A DNA stretch of 64,000 nt, from the NCBI GenBank assembly GCA_030789695.1, contig CM061142.1, forward strand, positions 798,177,258-798,241,257, in the 5' to 3' direction. Below are positions 1-11,160 of this stretch, in pieces. The position numbers and the translations under genes were made by a program. Below the pieces are notes generated by a model. It was not told the origin of the DNA. It saw nothing but the letters and a program-made list of their open reading frames with translations, and made no database searches. How positions within the stretch are numbered: the first letter of the stretch is position 1; each line of letters opens with the position of its first letter. The stretch is from Scilla litardierei (lineage: Eukaryota; Streptophyta; Magnoliopsida; Asparagales; Asparagaceae).

Positions 1-36
1 GCGAACATGGACATCTTCGCCTAGTCGCCCGAAGAC

Positions 37-3000
37 ATGCCCGGCGTGGACCCCCAGGTGATCGTCCACCAGATCAACGCTGACCCCAACTTCAAACCGG
101 TTAGGCAGAAGAAGCGTAACCTGGGCGGCGAGAAGATGAAGGCAGCCTCCGAGGAAGTGGAGCGTCTCCTCGATGCCGGCTTCATACGAGAAGTCTGGTA
201 CCCGGAGTGGCTGTCGAACGTGGTGATGGTCAAAAACCCCAACGGGAAGTGGCGAATGTGCGTGGACTTCAGTGACCTCAACAAGGTCTGCCCCAAGGAT
301 AGCTACCCCCTGCCGCGCATCGACCACCTGGTGGACAACGCCTCGGGATACGAGATGCTAAGCTTCATGGACGCTTACTCCGGGTACAATCAAGTCCAGA
401 TGGACCCCCGGGACGAAGAGATGACTGCCTTCACAACGGACCGGGGAACCTACTGCTACAGGAAGATGCCCTTTGGCTTGAAGAACGCGGGGGCCACCTA
501 CCAGAGAATGGTCAACAAGGTGTTCAGCTCCCAGATCGGAAGGAACCTAGAAGTCTATGTCGACGACATGCTTGTCAAGTCAAGGCGACCGGAAGACCAC
601 ATCGCCAACTTGCGGGAGACCTTCGAGCGGTTGCGGCGACACCACATTCGGCTCAACCCCGCGAAATGCACGTTCGGGGTAAGATCTGGCAAATTCTTGG
701 GATTTATGATAACTAATCGTGGTATTGAAGCTAATCCCGACAAGATCGATGCGCTGGTTAACATGCGCGAGCCGACGACGATCAAAGAGCTACAGAGGCT
801 GAACGGGCGCATCGCAGCCCTGGGGCGATTCCTTTCCAAATCAGCGGAAAGATCACTTCCCTTCTTCAAGGTCCTGAGGAAAGCAATCGCGGAACCTCCG
901 AACAATAGGAAGACAATACTCTGGGACGAAGACTGCTCCCGGGCGTTCGGGGACCTCAAAGAGTACCTCCGCAGCCCCCCTCTCCTGTCCAAACCCCGGG
1001 AAGGGGAGTCGCTGAGCCTTTACCTGGCGTGCGCGGAGGAAGCTGTGAGTTCGGTGCTGATCCGGGAGGACGGCGGGGTGCAATGGCCGGTATATTACAC
1101 GAGCCGGATCTTGAAGGGGGCGGAGGTGCGATACACGCCCATGGAGAAACTGGCGTACGCCCTCGTCCTCTCAGCGCGAAGGCTCCGACCCTATTTCCAG
1201 GCCCACACCATACTGATCCTGACCGACTCACAGCTGGAACAGAACCTCAAGAGATTCGATCGAATGGGAAGGATGCTAAACTGGGGAGTGGAACTGAGCA
1301 AGTTCGACCTCCGATTCAAACCGCGCACGGCCATCAAGGGACAGGCCCTAGCCGACTTCATCGCCGAATGCACGACGGAAGGAAATGGCCCCCCAGAGGG
1401 AGAAGGCACGGGGACGGTAACTGCTCAACCCTTGTCCTTTCTTTCGGCTGACCACTCTCAACCAGAGGATCCAGGAGCGTGGATAGTTCATGTGGACGGG
1501 TCGGCCACGCAGTCAAGAGGAGGTGCCGGGATTGCGATCCGATCTCCGGAGGGGAACATCGCGGAATACGCGTTGCGGTTCGAGTTCCCGGCCACGAACA
1601 ACGTGGCGGAATACGAAGCTGTGATCAACGGCCTGAGGCTGGCCCTGGAGCTCGGGGCCGAGTCCGTCCGCCTCCTCAGCGACTCGAAGCACATTGTCAA
1701 CCAACTCTTAGGGAGTTACGAGGCACGGGAGGAGGCGATGCAGAGATATCTCCCAGTCGCCAGAGCGGCGATGTCCAAATTCAAGGACGTGGAGGTCTTA
1801 CACCTCCCACGGTCAGAGAATGCGTGGGCCGATGCGTTGTCAAAACTGGCCTCGTCCTCGCCAAAGGAGCTGGGCCACACCATCTACGTAGAGAACCTGC
1901 CGTCCCCCAGCACGATGGAGCACGAGGTGATGGCGATCGACCAAGAGCCCACCTGGATGGACCCGATCATCCGATACCTCACCCACGGAGAGGTGCCGGC
2001 CGATGGGGATGAGCGCCGAACCCTGGAGAGAAAAGCACTCCGATACGTGATCCATGAGGGGACGCTCTACCGGAGACGCTGGACCAAGACGGACGTCCTC
2101 CCATACCTGAAGTGCATCGGACCGCAAGAAGCTGACTACGTCCTACGGGAGGTTCACGACGGGATCTGCGGGAATCACCACGGGGGCAAGATAGTCACGC
2201 AGAAGATCTTAAGGCAGGGGTACTACTGGCCGACCTTGGCCAAAGATGCTACAAGCTACGTGCAGAAATGCCAAGAATGCCAGAGGTACGCCCACCACAT
2301 CTCGACTCCTCCGTCAGAGCTCATCCCCATCGTGAGCCCCCTCCCCTTTGCGAAATGGGGGCTCGACATCCTTGGACCGTTCAAGCCAGGACGAGGGCAG
2401 CGGAAGCACCTGATCGTGGCAGTGGACTACTTCACCAAGTGGATCGAGGCCGAGCCGTTGGCAACCATCACGTGGAAGAAAGCGAAAAGCTTCGTGTGGA
2501 ATTCCATCATCTCCCGATTCGGAGTACCACGGGCCATCGTCACAGACAACGGGAAGCAGTTCGATTCAGCAGGGTTTAAAGATTTTTACGAGGAATGGGG
2601 AATCAAGCTCCTCTTTGCCTCGGTAGCACACCCCCAAACCAACGGGATGGCAGAAGCGGCCAACAAGTGTATCATAGAGCCCCTCCGGAAGAAAGTGAAG
2701 GACGCCGAAGGGAACTGGCCGGAAGAGCTCCCCGGGATACTCTGGTCATACCGGACGACCCACAAGGAGGCTACTGGCAAGACCCCCTTCATGCTCACCT
2801 ACGGGGCCGAGGCGGTGGTACCGGTCGAATTGGGTGAAGAATCTCTTCGCCTCAAATACTTTGACGAAGACCGGAACTCGCAGGGCCTAGGGCTCAGCCT
2901 GGAGCTCCTCGACGAGCGACGGGAGCAGTCACTGGCCACCATCGTCCGCCAAAAGCAGAAGGTGGCCCGATACTACAACGCCCGGGTGCGGGGGAGAAGC

Positions 3001-3201
3001 TTCCACCTCGGGGACCTGGTCCTCCGGAAGGCGGGCTTCACCACCGATACCGCTCGCAAAGGGAAGCTCGCGGCTAGATGGGAGGGACCCTACAAAGTCG
3101 TCGAGGTCCTCGGACCCGCAGCCTACCGACTAGCCGACATGGAAGGGAGAGTTCTCACTCACACTTGGAATGCGGAATATTTACGCAAGTACTTTCAATA
3201 G
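37..3201 (+). CDS. Tat-lineage pol: RT, RNase H, second RNase H, integrase (partial)
   Basis: This is the C-terminal part of a Ty3 polyprotein that copies element RNA into DNA and inserts it. Domains in order, numbered from base 37: reverse transcriptase with YVDD at 174-177; RT-linked RNase H around 300-430; second RNase H with D487, E525, D549 and D599; integrase zinc finger (H707 to C745/C748); integrase core D777, D837, E873 with the expected 35-residue spacing; GPY/F module near 1015. The reading frame also runs through bases 1-36, but a TAG at 22-24 stands where the family has tryptophan in a conserved FAWSPEDMPG-like stretch. The methionine at 37 is therefore just the first one after the lesion, not a natural start. 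Otherwise the frame is intact for over 3 kb, so the copy is fairly young but disabled. Confidence 0.93.
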   Translation: MPGVDPQVIVHQINADPNFKPVRQKKRNLGGEKMKAASEEVERLLDAGFIREVWYPEWLSNVVMVKNPNGKWRMCVDFSDLNKVCPKDSYPLPRIDHLVDNASGYEMLSFMDAYSGYNQVQMDPRDEEMTAFTTDRGTYCYRKMPFGLKNAGATYQRMVNKVFSSQIGRNLEVYVDDMLVKSRRPEDHIANLRETFERLRRHHIRLNPAKCTFGVRSGKFLGFMITNRGIEANPDKIDALVNMREPTTIKELQRLNGRIAALGRFLSKSAERSLPFFKVLRKAIAEPPNNRKTILWDEDCSRAFGDLKEYLRSPPLLSKPREGESLSLYLACAEEAVSSVLIREDGGVQWPVYYTSRILKGAEVRYTPMEKLAYALVLSARRLRPYFQAHTILILTDSQLEQNLKRFDRMGRMLNWGVELSKFDLRFKPRTAIKGQALADFIAECTTEGNGPPEGEGTGTVTAQPLSFLSADHSQPEDPGAWIVHVDGSATQSRGGAGIAIRSPEGNIAEYALRFEFPATNNVAEYEAVINGLRLALELGAESVRLLSDSKHIVNQLLGSYEAREEAMQRYLPVARAAMSKFKDVEVLHLPRSENAWADALSKLASSSPKELGHTIYVENLPSPSTMEHEVMAIDQEPTWMDPIIRYLTHGEVPADGDERRTLERKALRYVIHEGTLYRRRWTKTDVLPYLKCIGPQEADYVLREVHDGICGNHHGGKIVTQKILRQGYYWPTLAKDATSYVQKCQECQRYAHHISTPPSELIPIVSPLPFAKWGLDILGPFKPGRGQRKHLIVAVDYFTKWIEAEPLATITWKKAKSFVWNSIISRFGVPRAIVTDNGKQFDSAGFKDFYEEWGIKLLFASVAHPQTNGMAEAANKCIIEPLRKKVKDAEGNWPEELPGILWSYRTTHKEATGKTPFMLTYGAEAVVPVELGEESLRLKYFDEDRNSQGLGLSLELLDERREQSLATIVRQKQKVARYYNARVRGRSFHLGDLVLRKAGFTTDTARKGKLAARWEGPYKVVEVLGPAAYRLADMEGRVLTHTWNAEYLRKYFQ

Positions 3202-3309
3202 ATGTATCGTTTCCTATGAAATAAATTTGTTTTAAATTCATTCCCTTCCAGATAAAGCAAAAAGGTATACAGAAGGATACACGAAGAGGTCGAGGGGCAT
3301 TCCCCTCCC

Positions 3310-5486
3310 TCATTTTTCTCCGGGGGCGCCAGGGGAGCCACAGGCTGGAGGCTCACTAGGGTCTCCCCCCTTACTCCGTTCGGCGTCAGAGTACATCCGA
3401 AGTTTCTCGAAGTTGATCCCCGAGAGCGGGAACTTCTCTTGGATCTCGGACTGGCACCGGGCGAAGCCCTTCTCGTACGCCTCCGATAAGGCGGTCTCCA
3501 CAAAGGAGGTGGCATACTCCGCCACGGCATCCTGAGCGATCCGGGCAGGATCCAACTCCTCGAGCCCACGCAGCCGAGCCTCTAGGGTCTCTACCTGGCG
3601 TTGGTGCTCCGCCCTCTCCTTCTCGATCTCCCGGGATTTCTCTCCTAGTTGGGCAGCAAGGGCCCTCGCCTGCTCCTCCGCCGCATCCAGACGATCGGAG
3701 AGCTCCGAGGCTTCGGAGGCAGCAGCCGGGCCGGGGACCTGCGTGACCCCTCCAGACGCGTCGACGTCTTTTAAAAGAGAGGCGAGCCGCGTCTCGGCCT
3801 CGGACTTCGTGGCCAGAGCCACAGCTCTCTCACGATCCGCCGCCTCCAGGGCAGAGGACAGCTCAGTTATGCGGGAGTTCAGGGATTGGACCCGTGCTTC
3901 CTCCAACTGACCAGCTTCCTCCTCCTCCTCGCCAGGGACCTCAGGGCCTAGCCCAGCCACGGATTTGGCTTTGGGAAGAGCCGCGAATTGGCGCCTCATC
4001 GAGAGGCCCACCGAGGACAACTGTGCCAAAGCGACGAAGGTAAGATGGCAAAAACAGCTGGAGAACGGGGGGACAAGCAGAGACACACTACCTGTTGACC
4101 AGCCTGGATCACGAAGGTAGCCAAGCAATCACCTCTGACTCCGTCCAACACCGCCTGGTCGGGAGGGAGACAACAGTTCTCGGCCACTCGAGCGGCGGCT
4201 CCACGGCTCGAGAACACCGACTCCTTCTCACCCACTGGAAAGCGTGGATAAAGAAGACCCTCCCCTGACGAAGGGAACTCGCCAGGAGCAGAGCGGAACG
4301 TCCCAAGATACCGACTGTAAGCATCAGGGAGAGAGCCGTCCGGAAGAGGTGAAGGGCCGGCCCACGGCCAAGCAACCTCAACGGGAGCAGGATGAGGTCG
4401 GTCAGCAGTCGGCTGAACGTCGACCCCCTCGACCCCCTCACGGAGCCTCTTGGGAGATCCCTGCAAGGGGAGAGAGGGAGACGACATCTTCTTTCGCTTC
4501 GAGCCTCCGGATGCGGTCACAACCCGCTGCTTCTTCCGGACCGCCAACACATGGTCCCTTCTGCGCGGATCCGGGTTTGGGGCCTGCACGAGAGCGCTGG
4601 CAGGAGAAGGACCGAGAGGGAACCCACCTGCACTCAAAGAATAAATGAGAGACAGAGCAGAACCTAGGCGACCTCGAGGGGCGAACGCTCGGAGCAGCTT
4701 ACCTAGGGGCCACACCGTCTTACGCAAATTGAGGTCACTAAAGAGGAAGTCGATCGAGCGCTCCCTCGGAGGAATTGCCAACATGTCCCTCGCCGTCTGC
4801 TGCTCAGCGACCGTCGGCTCACCCAGATTAAGAACAACGGCACCGGCCGCCACCCACCGAGCCGGGAAGTGTACACTCGAGGGGAATGTGACGAACACGT
4901 ATTCCCCCTTCCAGCGTTTCAGAGAGCTCGGCAACCCCAGCACCAGGGACATCTTCGGGCGGGCGCTGATGTAAATCCACGCCCCCGATTGGTGGAGGCT
5001 CAGGCGGTAGAACTGGGCAAAGAGGCGGAGAGAGGGCACCACACCCTTCAGCATGCAGACGACAACGAACCCGACGAGGATCCCGACGGCGTTGGGATAG
5101 AATTGACACAAGCACACATTGTGGGCCTGAAGGAACTCCACGATAAAAGGATGAAGCGGGAAACGGAGCCCGAAGTGAAAGCACCTCTCATATATTCCGA
5201 CCTCATTGGGACCAGGAGAGCAGATCCGCTCGTCGGCCCCAGGGGCACGAGCCGAGTAGGGCGGAAGCAGATAGGAGGAGCGCATACTCCCGATGGCGGT
5301 GGCACAGATCGACGAAGGCCACGCCAAGACCTCAGAAGGAACCCCTGAAGGATCATCCCCATGCTGACTAATCACCGAAGGAGTGCCACCCGCCAGACCT
5401 GGAGCCGCATCGTGCTCCGACCGAACCGAACCCGTAACAGAGGAAGACGACATGGGGCAGAGCTCAGACGGAAGGGGGATCAGCAC
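3310..5486 (-). CDS. Antisense accessory gene of the Tat element (putative gypsy-type transposon family), three exons
   Basis: This gene runs opposite to pol, between pol and the 3' LTR. Exon 1 (5486-4703) holds the conserved block with GLRFPLHPF and a CQFYPNAVGI-like stretch, typical of the Pfam family called putative gypsy type transposon. Exon 2 (4627-4092) is basic and proline-rich. Exon 3 (4020-3310) is a long charged coiled coil. Two frames that look separate join exactly across a GT-AG intron at 4091-4021 (71 nt, phase 0). A second GT-AG intron at 4702-4628 (75 nt, phase 1) removes a low-quality stretch. The spliced product would be about 676 residues. A later methionine at 5453 is an alternative start. 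The molecular role is unknown. Introns were inferred from splice sites and frame only. Confidence 0.72.
4021..4091 (-). other. Predicted intron, phase 0, in antisense gene
   Basis: The donor reads ACAG|GTAGTG and the acceptor TTGGCACAG|TTG on the minus strand, 71 nt. Exon 1 plus 2 up to base 4092 is a whole number of codons from 5486, and base 4020 begins a codon of the downstream frame, so removing the intron fuses two otherwise overlapping frames. The coiled-coil half has no convincing start of its own. Confidence 0.75.
4628..4702 (-). other. Predicted intron, phase 1, in antisense gene
   Basis: The donor CTAG|GTAAGC is near consensus and the acceptor TTTGAGTGCAG|GTGG follows a T-rich tract. 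The length is 75 nt, so the frame is open whether or not it is spliced; this intron is less certain than the other. Confidence 0.6.
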
Positions 5487-5764
5487 AAAGAAGAAAGGCG
5501 ACGGGATGGCGGCTCACGAATCCCTCGGCTTTTCCACTTAAGACGACTCCGCGAACGGCAGGGATAAGCTTGCCGCTACACGTGGCAACATCCGAAGGCT
5601 GACGGCGCTTCGGAACCCGCGCCTTAAAAACATCGAACGGGCCAACTCATGATGACGACTAATAAATGAGTCGGCATCGACTGGAGAGCTTGTCAAAATC
5701 GGCAGAAGTCACATCGGCCGAGTTAAACCGGCCTAGGCCGATCAACCCGACCGATGGGGGCAAT
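5487..5764. promoter_or_regulatory. Region between antisense gene and 3' LTR, with polypurine tract
   Basis: No gene is seen here. The stretch gatggggg at about 5753-5760, a few bases before the LTR, is the likely polypurine tract for plus-strand DNA priming. The rest lies upstream of the minus-strand gene and would have to hold its promoter; no clear TATA box was picked out. Confidence 0.5.
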
Positions 5765-6717
5765 TGTTACGCCTATTTGACCGAGACCCAAAAGACACGA
5801 GCCCAGGAGCCCGACCACAGGTCAAGAGCCCATCTGCATCCTCAAAAGCCCATTGAGCAAAGGCCCTATAAGGGACCTTCTCGAACGTCGATCCGACCGG
5901 GCCCCAATAACCCACTGGTCACTCGCCCACTCCTGCGAAAACCACTCCCCCGGATGCGCGACCACTAATGGCGATAATGGGAAGGTGCTGGCATGGCGGA
6001 AAGGGCGGCGGCGAGGGGGGACTGATGGGGCACGATCGATGGCGGGCGTGGGACGTGGGCCAGGGGCAACCGCGCTGGGAGCTCTACAAAAGGGCCAGGA
6101 AGACGACGAAGAAAGGGACCGCATCTCAGGTAACAAAACCGAAGGTACTCCATCAACGACCTCGTTCCCCCAATTCATCTCCTTCCTCCCCCGCTCGCGC
6201 CGAGAGACGCCGTTATGATCTCCTCACGAGTCGAACCGTCTCCGCCGGGCCTCCTTTCTCAGATCACTATCTGACTTAGGCATCGGAGGGGATTTGGCCG
6301 GAACCAAGGTCCGGCCCCCTGACGAGCGTTCTCGTCTACGCAGGTGGACAGCTGATCAACGGGCCGAGGCTACCCCTCGCCCCTCTCCGACCACTCGTCC
6401 GACTGGATAGTGAGGCTTCCCCTCACCGTCAACCGGCCGAGGCCGAGCGCGCCCCACCGAGGCCGAGCGTCTTAGTCAGGTTCGAGATTCCCCTCGCCTC
6501 CCGTCGGCCGTGCATCTACCCGGGCGCCTGAGGCTACCCCTCGTCCCCCTTTCAGCCGAGGCCGAGCACGACTATCCGAGGCCGAGCATCTCAACAAGGG
6601 CCGAGGCTTCCCCTCGCCCCTTCTGCACCAATTCGAAGCCCCCCAAGGGACCCAAAGCGGGCCCCTTGACCACGTTGACCGGGTTCTCCACGGTCAACGC
6701 TTTGTAGTGAGAAAACA
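5765..6717 (+). repeat. 3' LTR of the Tat element
   Basis: It starts TGTTACGCC directly after the polypurine tract, the usual start of Tat LTRs and the same start as the solo LTR at 51123. Its 3' part carries several spaced copies of a motif like gaggcTWcccctcgcccc (about 6365-6620), roughly 100 bp apart. The end is set by the drop in GC content near 6717 (after gaaaaca). It is only approximate. Confidence 0.7.
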
Positions 6718-9190
6718 CTCTGAAACAAACACCAACTCTAATTAGATCACATTTAAATTTTAATAAATTACAAAAAGTTCAAAATTATTCAAAAAGTTCA
6801 AAACTGATTTTTCAAGTTTTATATTCAAATGTTATATTCAAAAAGGTCAAAATTTTCAAAAAGTTCAAAACACCAACTTGAACCCTTTATGGTATATTCA
6901 AAAAGTTCAAAAAGTGCAAAAAGATCAAAAAGTTCAAGTTGGTTATATTAAAAAAATTATTCACATATGAAAAGTTCTTCACAGATGAAAAGTCCAAAAC
7001 ACCAACTTGAACCCTTCAATTTGAATAATTTTGAATTCACTTGATTCACCTGAGGTTGAATGACTAACACACCCAGCCACCTTGCACTTTTGAAGATCCT
7101 AGCCACCCAGACACACAGCCACCTTGCACTTTTGATTCACCTTGCAAAGACATGAAAATGTCAACCAGCCAAATTAACAGGATATCAAAAATTTCACAAA
7201 TAATTTTGCATATGAGAAATTTCACATATAATTTCACATATAACATTCAAAAATTCACAGGAAAATATCAACGTGTCCTGTGATATATTGAAAGTGAGTA
7301 TATTGCAAACCTGTGATATATTGAAAGTGAGTATATTGAAAGTAACAGTTGAATATTCAAGTGAAAATCAAATATTGAATAATTTGCAATATATCACCCA
7401 GACATTTTGTAATATATCACAGGACATTTGCAATATATATATCACAGAAAGTTTATATAAATTATAAAAAAGCTACTTGAATCAGATTTACATCAAAGTT
7501 TATCACATCTGAGATTTACAATGAGATTTACAAATGAGATTTACATCAAAGTTTCCCTCTAATGTGATATCCAACATATGTAAATTTATAAATGAGATCC
7601 AACATGTTGTGATGTAATTGATCAAAGTTGAAATATCTCCTTCTTTGTGAGAGATTTGTGAGTTCAAGTAAATTTATAAATGATCAACATCACTTCTATG
7701 TAAATGATCTTAGTTGTGATGTTGGATAAATTTTGAACATCCTTCAAAAAATTTATACCAAAAATTTCAAAATTGATCCTGTTGCAATTCACAGGACATT
7801 TTCAAAAATTTCAAAATTTATACCAAAAAGTTCAAAATTTGAATGAGTTGAAATTAACAGGATATCAACATTTTTGAAGGAAATCTGAGTTGTGATGTTG
7901 ATCTAACTCTGAGTTGATCATTTATAAATTTATCCAACATCTAACTCTATGTAAATCACAACATCCTTCAACATCACAACTCACAGGACAATCTAAATTA
8001 ACAGGATATCAACATCACTTCTATGTAAATGATCTGAGTTGTTACTTTCAATATATGATCAAAGTTTATATGATCAAAATCACATCCAACATCACAAATC
8101 TCTTATATGATCAAAGTTTATCACATATGTAAATCTGAGTTATCACATATGCTACTTGAATCTTCATACATCATAAAAAATATCTCCTTCTATGTGAGAT
8201 AAATAACCAATAAAAAATCTAACTTTCTAAATTCTGAATTTAAAATTGAAAGGTGATATGAATATGAATCAGTTACCTGTAAATAGAATTGAAATAAATA
8301 CCCTCCACCTTGCAAAAGAAAATGGCTAACGTGAGATAAATTCCAAAATAAAATGTTGAAAAAAACATGAAAAATCCCAAACGAACTCACCTCCTGCATT
8401 GAGGGAGATGATGGCTGCAACGTGAGCTTGAAGCTGAATACATTAGTAACATTATTATCAAAAAAATTTATGAAGATTATGAAGATTGCTCAAAAAATTA
8501 TTAACATTACTCAGGACAATTGGTTACTCAGGACAATTATTAAAATTATGAAGATTACTCAGAAGATTACTCAAAAAATTATTAACATTATGAAAATTAT
8601 ATGAAGGTTGGCGTGTGCTCTTCTTGATGAGGGTTGAAGAAACATACGTTGAGCTGCTTGATCTTGGCGTGTGCTCTTCTTGATGTGCTGGTGTGAAGCA
8701 GGGCAAATTTCAGGTAGAAGAAGATGGCGAGGAGCTTGCAGGGGCTTAGTTGTGATGTGAGCAATTGCGGGCTAATTTCCCTCTAATGTGAGCAAAATTT
8801 CCCGCCCATTGAAATGTGTTTCCCTCCGATTTGGGATATGATCAAAATTTCCCTCTATGATGCAAACGAAAATGTTGATTTGAAATTTTTTTAAAAAAAT
8901 TATGTTAGGCTGATGTGAGTTCTGTGATGTGATCAAAACCCATTATCTCATGTGATTTCTTATTTCCATTAGGCTGATGTGATTTCTTATTTCCATTATC
9001 TCATACTGAATTTCTCATACCCTATATACAAACTTTATAAATTATAAACATCACACCCAATTACACATAACCAAAACCAAATTCTCTTATCCAATATCTC
9101 TTATCCAATATCTCTTATCCATTATCTCTTATACAATACACATATCCACATACAACAATACACATAACCAATATCTCTTATCCAATTTCA
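6718..9190. repeat. AT-rich, gene-free patchwork of short repeated words
   Basis: About 2.5 kb of very AT-rich DNA with no credible gene. Short words recur in shuffled order: aaaagttcaaaa (6770-7000), acaggatatcaaca, gatcaaagtttat, and ccaatatctcttat (9090-9180). A 33-bp tandem copy lies at 7277 and 7310, and a 22-bp copy starting ttggcgtgtgctc at 8608 and 8664. No terminal repeats or coding remnants were recognised. Confidence 0.6.
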
Positions 9191-9256
9191 TGGTGAATGT
9201 TATGTTTTGTTCTGGTTTTGTTTTTCTTCATACTCAATAAAGATGATTATTACTCG

Positions 9257-9258
<2 letters not shown>

Positions 9259-9326
<68 letters not shown>
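9259..9326. repeat. (AT)n microsatellite
   Basis: An uninterrupted run of about 34 AT units. Reading frames that run through it are not genes. Confidence 0.97.
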
Positions 9327-9328
<2 letters not shown>

Positions 9329-9582
9329 CTTTTTCTATGCACGTTTTTCATTATTTTAACCACCGTTCCACTCCATTTCCCCCTTTTTGTTTCCTTTTCA
9401 CTTTTTGGGTCCATTATTTCCTTTTCAGGTAAAAGCAAATGAATTCGGGGCTCTAGAGTGTGTAAAAGGTGAAAAAGTGCCAAAAAGAGTCAAAGAAGTG
9501 CAAGGAGCAAACAAGGCAAGGAGATGGAATCAAAAGAAGAAGAATCTAGAGGAAACAAGCTCCATGTTACCATGTAGGATAC

Positions 9583-9896
9583 CCCACGTGACCGCATGGA
9601 AGAGAGCCAAGAAGCAACCTAAACCAACAAGAGCATTCGATGCGACCGCATGGGTATGTCCCACGTGACCACGTCGCAAGAAGCCAAGATGGAGAAAAGA
9701 AGCTGGAAAATGCGGATGGACGCGACTGCATGAGGTAATCAATGCGACCGCGTCGAGGGGCCAACTTACTGGAATTCTGCAGACAATATTGATGCGACTG
9801 CATGGATCCTGACTCAAAAGTGTAGATGGGCTCAAACCAAGTCAAAGAGAAGAGGAGCCACGCGGTCGTTTGGCTACTCCATGCAACCGCATGGAG
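9583..9896. repeat. Palindrome array, family E (ATGCGRYCGCAT-like)
   Basis: Eight or so spaced copies of variants of atgcgaccgcatgg (near 9586, 9638, 9661, 9719, 9741, 9792, 9858 and 9880) within about 310 bp, separated by unrelated linkers. The core is an almost perfect inverted repeat with CG on both sides. Confidence 0.8.
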
Positions 9897-10522
9897 AAGA
9901 TGCCACAAGAAAGAGCACAAGCCTTACAAAGACTGACAATCTGCTCACAACTCTGTGTTATATTTACTCGATATTATTTTTCCTTCAAAGAGCATCTCGT
10001 CTCGATTCCAACACATATTTATTTGTATTTTTCGAGATCGGAATGATTTTATATATTTTCTGGAAGACGAGGCTGTAATGCAGGATTATCCACGCCATCG
10101 CGAAGAATAATCTAAACAGTCGTTTTAGGTCAGGTTTTTCCCACCCTGTTAGGGTTTCTAGGGGTTATTTAAGTGTTTTGGATGTGTTTAGAGGGGGGAG
10201 CCGACCATTGGAGGCTTCCCACCCTATATTCATCTTCTTCTCTTATTTTTTTAGGAGTAGGATAGGTTAGATTAGTTTTTTTGGCTTGGTTTCTCTTCGT
10301 GGATTTGCAAGTAACACGGATATATTATATTACAACGATTGAAAGCTAAGTATTTTTCTTTATTTCTTGTTTTATAATTGTTCTTTGTTCTTTCTATTGA
10401 TTCTATGTGTTTCTATGTGATTTCATATATGTGTAGTGAGTAGATTCGTGATCTAGGGCAACAGCGGATCCCTATTTGTGTATTTGAGCATATTTTGATG
10501 AGATTTGATTGGTTGTTGTACG

Positions 10523-11160
10523 TAGGGGTGGCAAAATGAGCCCGACCCGAACCCGACATCCTTAATCGGGTATGGGTAGAGGCCAATCCGGGTCAAGTAG
10601 GATCCGAGTTGACCCGACCTGACCCGGATAAAATCCAGGCCGGGTATGGGTTTGGCTTGTCAACCTGGATGACCCGAATTCGACCCGGTTTACTTTCTCT
10701 CTATATATAAAAATTTATATAATAACTTCAACACACAATTGCAAGGGGAGTTGTGCTTATACGGTTTGAATTGTTGACCTCTTCTATAAGAGGTCTTGTA
10801 TTCAATTCCCTTTACATACCACTTTTTAGTTAATTTTATTACTTTCGTTAATAAAATGGTAAAGTTAATTATAATCCATTTCTGTCATCAGTATGATTTA
10901 AGCGACGAGCTGTTGGAAATTATGCAAAACTTAATAAATTGTCGGTGGTTCTTAATAAATAGCTGGACATGAAAAGAAGCATTTGTGTATAAGTCAAATC
11001 TTAACCTGAAGGGTTAACCCGAACCCGACCCGGAAATTTTTCGGGTCACCCGAACCCGACCGGATTTAATCCGGGTCGGGTTAGGGTTTACCCCTATCCG
11101 AGTCGGGTCAAATCTGACCCGACCTGAACCCGACCCCACCCGACCCGTTTGCCACCCCTA
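10523..11160. mobile_element. Non-autonomous hAT-type element, 638 bp
   Basis: The ends are inverted copies of TAGGGGTGGCAAA followed by runs of cgggtcgggt-like repeats. The 8-bp flanks are gttgtacg and gttgtatg (7 of 8 identical), which fits the hAT target duplication. There is no transposase frame. The middle is AT-rich and holds a possible pol III-like stretch near 10735-10800. Confidence 0.85.

Larger units (their letters stand above)
1..6717 (+). mobile_element. Ty3/gypsy element, Tat lineage, 5' part outside window
   Basis: The window opens inside the pol gene of this element and runs through integrase, an antisense gene and a 3' LTR. The second RNase H domain between the RT-linked RNase H and the integrase is the hallmark of the Tat/Ogre/Retand group, and antisense genes between pol and the 3' LTR are also known there. 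The 5' LTR, primer binding site, gag and protease lie to the left of the window. The right border is placed where GC-rich sequence abruptly turns AT-rich near 6717. Without the 5' LTR it cannot be fixed exactly, and no target duplication can be tested. Confidence 0.85.

Noticed and set aside
1029..2837. Overlapping plus-strand frames inside pol (1029-1451, 1479-2012, 2268-2579, 2595-2837)
   Set aside because: Alternate frames of a GC-rich gene whose main frame carries all catalytic motifs.
4244..4974. Plus-strand frames at 4244-4648 and 4645-4974
   Set aside because: They are opposite the coherent, splice-consistent minus-strand gene and have no recognisable content.
1..6717. Endogenous pararetrovirus (caulimovirus-like) origin
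   Set aside because: Integrase with D,D35E, a second RNase H and an LTR are present and no movement protein is seen, so it is a Ty3 retrotransposon.
9197..9483. Frames through the (AT)n run
   Set aside because: They translate the microsatellite into alternating Tyr-Ile and have no coding features.
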